NCBI RefSeq assembly: GCF_019038435.1
Contig: NZ_JAGPOX010000005.1
Span: 1 to 64,000 of the forward strand
Direction of reading: 5' to 3'
Length of the DNA: 64,000 nucleotides
Origin: Nocardia alni
Lineage (GTDB): Bacteria; Actinomycetota; Actinomycetes; Mycobacteriales; Mycobacteriaceae
Both the position numbers and the translations under genes were made by a program. Shown piece after piece: positions 61,195 to 64,000 of this stretch. Every line of letters starts with the position of its first letter. The stretch's first letter is position 1. Under the pieces are notes generated by a model. The model was not told where the DNA came from. It saw only the letters and a program-made list of their open reading frames with translations, and made no database searches.

Positions 61195-61818
61195 GTGGAC
61201 ATCGCTGGTGGGCCCGATAAAAAGGCGTGGCGCGCCGAATTGCTGGCCCGCCGCGCGAAAGTCGACCCCGCCGTACAGGCGGAGGAGACGACCGCGCTGA
61301 CGGCCACGCTGGCCCAGCTACCGCTGGACACGGCGGGCGAGATCTGGGTTGCGGCCTATGTTCCGGTACGCGGCGAGCCCGGATCCACCGCGATGCTGGA
61401 TGCACTGCGCACATCCGGGGTACGGGTGCTGCTCCCGGTGACCGGGCCGCCGGGACCGCTGGACTGGGCCGAATACAGCGGCGAACACGAACTGCGCCGC
61501 GCCCGCTACGGCCTGCTGGAACCCACCGGCCCCCGCCTGTCCCCGGCCGCGATCGGCTGGGCGGACACCATCCTGATCCCGGCGCTCGCGGTGGACCGCC
61601 GCGGGGTCCGTCTGGGCCGCGGCGCGGGCTACTACGACCGCACCCTCCCATCAGCCCGCCCCACCGCCCGGCTCATCGCGGTCGTCCGCGACGACGAGGT
61701 CCTGGACCAACTACCCGAGGAACCACACGACCGCCGCATGGGCTGGGTCCTGACACCCGGATCGGGCTTGGCGCCCCTGGCCGTTCCCCCGATGACGCAA
61801 CCACCGAATATGGAATGA
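61195..61818 (+). CDS. 5-formyltetrahydrofolate cyclo-ligase, 207 aa
   Basis: N-terminal DKKAWRAELLARRAKVDP, a central VAAYVPVRGEPGSTAML, and the C-terminal ATP/folate motif RLGRGAGYYDRTLP. It returns 5-formyl-THF to the folate pool as 5,10-methenyl-THF, using ATP. The GTG at 61195 has no upstream Shine-Dalgarno, so translation may be leaderless. First of four plus-strand genes in the same order as Rv0992c-Rv0985c. Confidence 0.93.
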   Translation: MDIAGGPDKKAWRAELLARRAKVDPAVQAEETTALTATLAQLPLDTAGEIWVAAYVPVRGEPGSTAMLDALRTSGVRVLLPVTGPPGPLDWAEYSGEHELRRARYGLLEPTGPRLSPAAIGWADTILIPALAVDRRGVRLGRGAGYYDRTLPSARPTARLIAVVRDDEVLDQLPEEPHDRRMGWVLTPGSGLAPLAVPPMTQPPNME

Positions 61819-61835
61819 TTTGCCAATTGGCATTG

Positions 61836-61862
61836 TTGGCACTGTCGGCTGTAGAGTGCTAA
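61836..61862. promoter_or_regulatory. CIRCE element (HrcA operator)
   Basis: TTGGCACTG-N9-GAGTGCTAA: the right half is a perfect CIRCE half and the left matches seven of nine bases of TTAGCACTC, with the exact 9-bp spacer. It ends 23 bp before the ruc start. Confidence 0.75.
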
Positions 61863-61885
61863 CGACGGAGACTGTGGAGGTTCCT

Positions 61886-62194
61886 GTGCCTACTTACTCG
61901 TACCAGTGCACGCAGTGTGGCGATAAGTTCGACATCGTTCAGTCGTTCTCGGACGATGCCTTGAGCGTGTGCGAGAAGTGCGACGGCAAGCTGCGCAAGC
62001 TCTTCAATTCGGTCGGCATCGTATTCAAGGGTAGCGGGTTCTACCGCACCGACAGCCGCAGCGGTTCGACGACCGCGAGCGAGCCCGCCAAGGCCGAGGC
62101 CTCCTCGTCGTCGAACGGTTCGTCGAAGGACTCCTCGTCCAGCTCCAGCAGCACCGCCTCGAGCGGATCGACCGCCAGCGACTCGGCCGCCTGA
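61886..62194 (+). CDS. ruc: Ruc-like redox-regulated chaperone (FmdB zinc ribbon, Ser-rich tail), 102 aa
   Basis: The N-terminal FmdB-type ribbon has two cysteine pairs (YQCTQCGDK and VCEKCDGKL). The C-terminal ~45 residues are almost all Ser, Thr, Ala and Lys and disordered. This is the plan of M. tuberculosis Rv0991c (Ruc), a zinc-dependent chaperone that works with Hsp70 after oxidation. The GTG at 61886 has GGAGG. Together with the upstream CIRCE element, this points to HrcA heat-shock control. Confidence 0.85.
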   Translation: MPTYSYQCTQCGDKFDIVQSFSDDALSVCEKCDGKLRKLFNSVGIVFKGSGFYRTDSRSGSTTASEPAKAEASSSSNGSSKDSSSSSSSTASSGSTASDSAA

Positions 62195-62293
62195 CCTTCC
62201 CGGCAACCGCACCCGGCCGGATTGGTCGCATCAGCCGCAATACAGGGCCCGATCGGCGGATATTCACTATTCGACGGTCGGGCTATCGGTGTG

Positions 62294-62320
62294 TTGTCCA
62301 CAGCCGACAAGTTATCCACA
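62294..62320 (+). promoter_or_regulatory. Two DnaA boxes
   Basis: TTGTCCACA (62294-62302) and TTATCCACA (62312-62320), both perfect consensus boxes, same direction, 9 bp apart. They precede the SAF-domain gene by ~65 bp, away from any dnaA or oriC genes. Confidence 0.6.
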
Positions 62321-62382
62321 GCCCAATTCCGACCTGCTGTTTTCCCGATCGAGGGGTAGCCGCACGCCCGTAGCGTGCCGGT

Positions 62383-63114
62383 ATGACGAACCGAGTCCCC
62401 CGGCTGAGGAACCCACGCGGCGATCGTGATCTGGGCCGGGCCAGGCCCTGGGAATCGCTGCTTCACCTGCGCCCGCCGTGGCTGGACAGCACGCTGGCCC
62501 GCCGGGTCCTCGCCGCCGCGCTGGCGTCGCTGGCCGTGTTCCTGCTGCTGCGCGGCGATCCCCGCGCGCACCGGATCACAGCCGTGGTGGCCGCGCGCGA
62601 TCTCGCGCCGGGCCGCGCGCTCGCCGCCGCGGATCTGCGCACGGCCGAATTCACCGAGGGTGCTCTGCCGGCCGGAGTCGTGCACTCACCGTCGGCTCTG
62701 ATCGGCGCGATCCTCACTGCCGCCATGCGCCCGGGGGAGATATTCACCGACCTGCGCGTGGTCGGCCCCCGACTGGCACACGTCGCGACCGGGACCGCCG
62801 ATGCGCGCATCGTGCCGATCCGGCTGGCGGACAACGCCGTGGCCGACATCCTGCGACCAGGCGACCGGGTCGATGTGATCGCCGCCGAACCCGACACGCC
62901 GGGCGAACCCGATTCGCGGGCTCCCCCGCACGCCCTGGCCGCCGACGCCGTCGTAGTTTCGGTACCCGGGGCCGCGTCCGGCGCGGAATCCACGGGCCTG
63001 TCACGGCCACGCGCATCCGATGAGCGCGTCGTGCTGCTGGCTCTCGACGCACAGCACGCCACGGTGGTCGCCGCGGCATCACTGCGTACCGCACTCACGG
63101 TGACATTTCAGTAG
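62383..63114 (+). CDS. SAF-domain (CpaB/RcpC-like) membrane protein, 243 aa
   Basis: A basic cytoplasmic N-terminus, one membrane helix (RVLAAALASLAVFLLLRG), then a SAF domain (VVAARDLAPGRALAAADLRTAEF, IGAILTAAMRPGEIF, VDVIAAEPD) as in Flp pilus assembly CpaB and in mycobacterial Rv0990c-type proteins. There are no other pilus genes here, so a pilus role is not indicated. It follows ruc in the conserved order. Two DnaA boxes lie upstream. Confidence 0.8.
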   Translation: MTNRVPRLRNPRGDRDLGRARPWESLLHLRPPWLDSTLARRVLAAALASLAVFLLLRGDPRAHRITAVVAARDLAPGRALAAADLRTAEFTEGALPAGVVHSPSALIGAILTAAMRPGEIFTDLRVVGPRLAHVATGTADARIVPIRLADNAVADILRPGDRVDVIAAEPDTPGEPDSRAPPHALAADAVVVSVPGAASGAESTGLSRPRASDERVVLLALDAQHATVVAAASLRTALTVTFQ

Positions 63115-63184
63115 AGTCCATCAAGATTGCCAAGCATTTGCCCCACAGACGATTCATCGTGAGCCGGATGAGACAGGAGCAGCA

Positions 63185-63589
63185 ATGCTGAAGGGTTTCA
63201 AGGAATTCCTACTCCGGGGGAACGTGATCGACCTGGCGGTCGCGGTCGTGATAGGCACCGCATTCACCGCTGTCATCACAGCGCTCACCAAAGGGTTCAT
63301 CAATCCGCTGCTCGAGGCTTTCGGCGGAACCGGCGAGGTGGGCTGGGGATTCCGGATCATCTCGGACAAGCCCGCGACCTATGTCTCGCTCGGCCCGATA
63401 GTCACCGCCGCAATCAATTTCGTCATCATCGCGGCGATCGTGTACTTCCTGGTCGTGCTCCCGGCCAGCCGGGCCGTGAAGCGCTGGGGCACAGCCTCGG
63501 TCGCGGCAACCGAAATCGAGCTGCTCACCGAGATCCGGGATCTGCTGGCCACGAGCGGCAGCAGTTCGGGCGGACGGCACGAATCCTGA
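63185..63589 (+). CDS. mscL: Large-conductance mechanosensitive channel, 134 aa
   Basis: FKEFLLRGNVIDLAVAVVIGTAFTAVI is the pore helix; the second helix is VTAAINFVIIAAIVYFLVV, with a cytoplasmic helix (ELLTEIRDLLATSG). Length is typical. It opens under membrane tension in osmotic downshock. Its ATG at 63185 has GACAGGAGCAGCA upstream. Confidence 0.96.
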   Translation: MLKGFKEFLLRGNVIDLAVAVVIGTAFTAVITALTKGFINPLLEAFGGTGEVGWGFRIISDKPATYVSLGPIVTAAINFVIIAAIVYFLVVLPASRAVKRWGTASVAATEIELLTEIRDLLATSGSSSGGRHES

Positions 63590-63638
63590 ACGTCCGGACA
63601 GCGCGGCGGTCCGGCGAAACGGCGCGCGGGGCAACGAG

Positions 63639-63673
63639 CGATGGGCCCGGCGCGTCGCGCACCGGACCCATCG
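63639..63673. terminator. Hairpin between mscL and a convergent gene
   Basis: CGATGGG and CCCATCG outer arms, with CCGG/CCGG inner pairs and mismatches. Placed between stops of converging genes; no T-run. Confidence 0.5.
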
Positions 63674-63691
63674 TCACAGAATCAACCGGAC

Positions 63692-64000
63692 TCAGCCGAT
63701 GCTGAAGGGCTTGCCCCACAGCGTGACCCAGCCCTGAATGTGGTCGTCACTGATTTCGTAGCTGACGAACGAGCGGGCCTGCGCGTAGCCCCCGCAGCCG
63801 GTCAGACCGATGGTCTCATCGGACCACGCGACCGAGGCGTCGTTACCGGTGAACGCGGTGTAGGTCTTGTGGATGTCGTTGCCGAAATCGTCCGCCTTTT
63901 CCGTGTCCAGGATGTAGAACGCCTGCGCCTGGCCCGGACCGAGGGTCAGGTTGCCGCTGGTGCCCACGCCGGCGCTCGGGGTGACGTTGCCCGAGCTGTC
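63692..64000 (-). CDS. Uncharacterised, probably exported protein, N-terminus off the right edge
   Basis: An open frame enters from the right edge and stops at 63692, giving at least 102 residues: DSSGNVTPSAGVGTSGNLTL, YILDTEKADDFGND, GLTGCGGYAQARSF and a final VTLWGKPFSIG. A Ser/Gly/Thr start to the visible part suggests a linker after a signal peptide or lipobox. I recognise no family. Convergent with mscL. Confidence 0.6.
   Translation of the reverse strand, partial: DSSGNVTPSAGVGTSGNLTLGPGQAQAFYILDTEKADDFGNDIHKTYTAFTGNDASVAWSDETIGLTGCGGYAQARSFVSYEISDDHIQGWVTLWGKPFSIG

Overview
The window looks like chromosome from a mycolic-acid actinomycete, most likely Nocardia or a close relative. The evidence is very high GC with frequent GTG starts, several WXG100/EspC-like type VII secretion substrates, FHA proteins and a PknF-type kinase, the remains of an antigen-85-like mycolyltransferase, and two gene blocks whose order matches Mycobacterium tuberculosis: rplM-rpsI-glmM, and galU-glp-rimJ-glpR divergent from 5-FCL-ruc-SAF-mscL. 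Naming the genus is inference; the order Mycobacteriales is well supported.

Layout. 1-1.3 kb: two type VII substrate genes, one cut by the left edge. 1.5-8.1 kb: small secreted or unknown proteins, an ABC-F protein, a methyltransferase, a membrane-anchored esterase, and a beta-lactamase-fold esterase divergent from a TetR regulator. 8.2-15.7 kb: type VII-associated genes flanking glmM, rpsI and rplM. 15.8-21.6 kb: an FHA-FHA-ABC exporter (Rv1747 type), a lipoprotein zinc peptidase and a third FHA protein. 21.7-29.9 kb: five paralogous lipoproteins of one actinobacterial family with a transmembrane Ser/Thr kinase among them; the last two lipoproteins have strikingly low GC. 30-31.6 kb: a WXG100 pair preceded by a CRP/GlxR-like site, then a decayed mycolyltransferase gene. 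31.6-38 kb: exported and membrane proteins of mostly unknown role, an alpha/beta hydrolase, a maleylpyruvate-isomerase-like protein and a metallophosphoesterase. 38-40.5 kb: an ATP synthase Fo-only operon (atpI-atpB-atpE-atpF plus a second b-like gene with no delta domain) and no F1 genes. 41-46.4 kb: a glycosyltransferase, a MarR-FUSC exporter pair and an AraC regulator. 46.4-55.5 kb: a complete oxidative hexuronate/aldarate pathway in two divergent operons. 55.6-56.5 kb: a CHRD-like lipoprotein. 56.8-64 kb: division/polar growth (glpR, glp), rimJ, galU, 5-formyl-THF cyclo-ligase, a CIRCE-controlled ruc-like redox chaperone gene, a SAF protein preceded by two DnaA boxes, mscL, and a secreted-protein fragment at the right edge.

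How the genes work together. The hexuronate block takes up a sugar acid (MFS porter), oxidises it to a lactone (uronate dehydrogenase), opens the lactone (beta-propeller lactonase), dehydrates the aldarate (galactarate/talarate dehydratase), converts the product to 2-oxoglutarate semialdehyde (KdgD) and oxidises that to 2-oxoglutarate (aldehyde dehydrogenase), probably under the LysR regulator encoded between the arms. The kinase, three FHA domains in two proteins, and the lipoprotein array suggest cell-envelope phospho-signalling. No tRNA, rRNA, CRISPR array, insertion sequence or integrase was seen.
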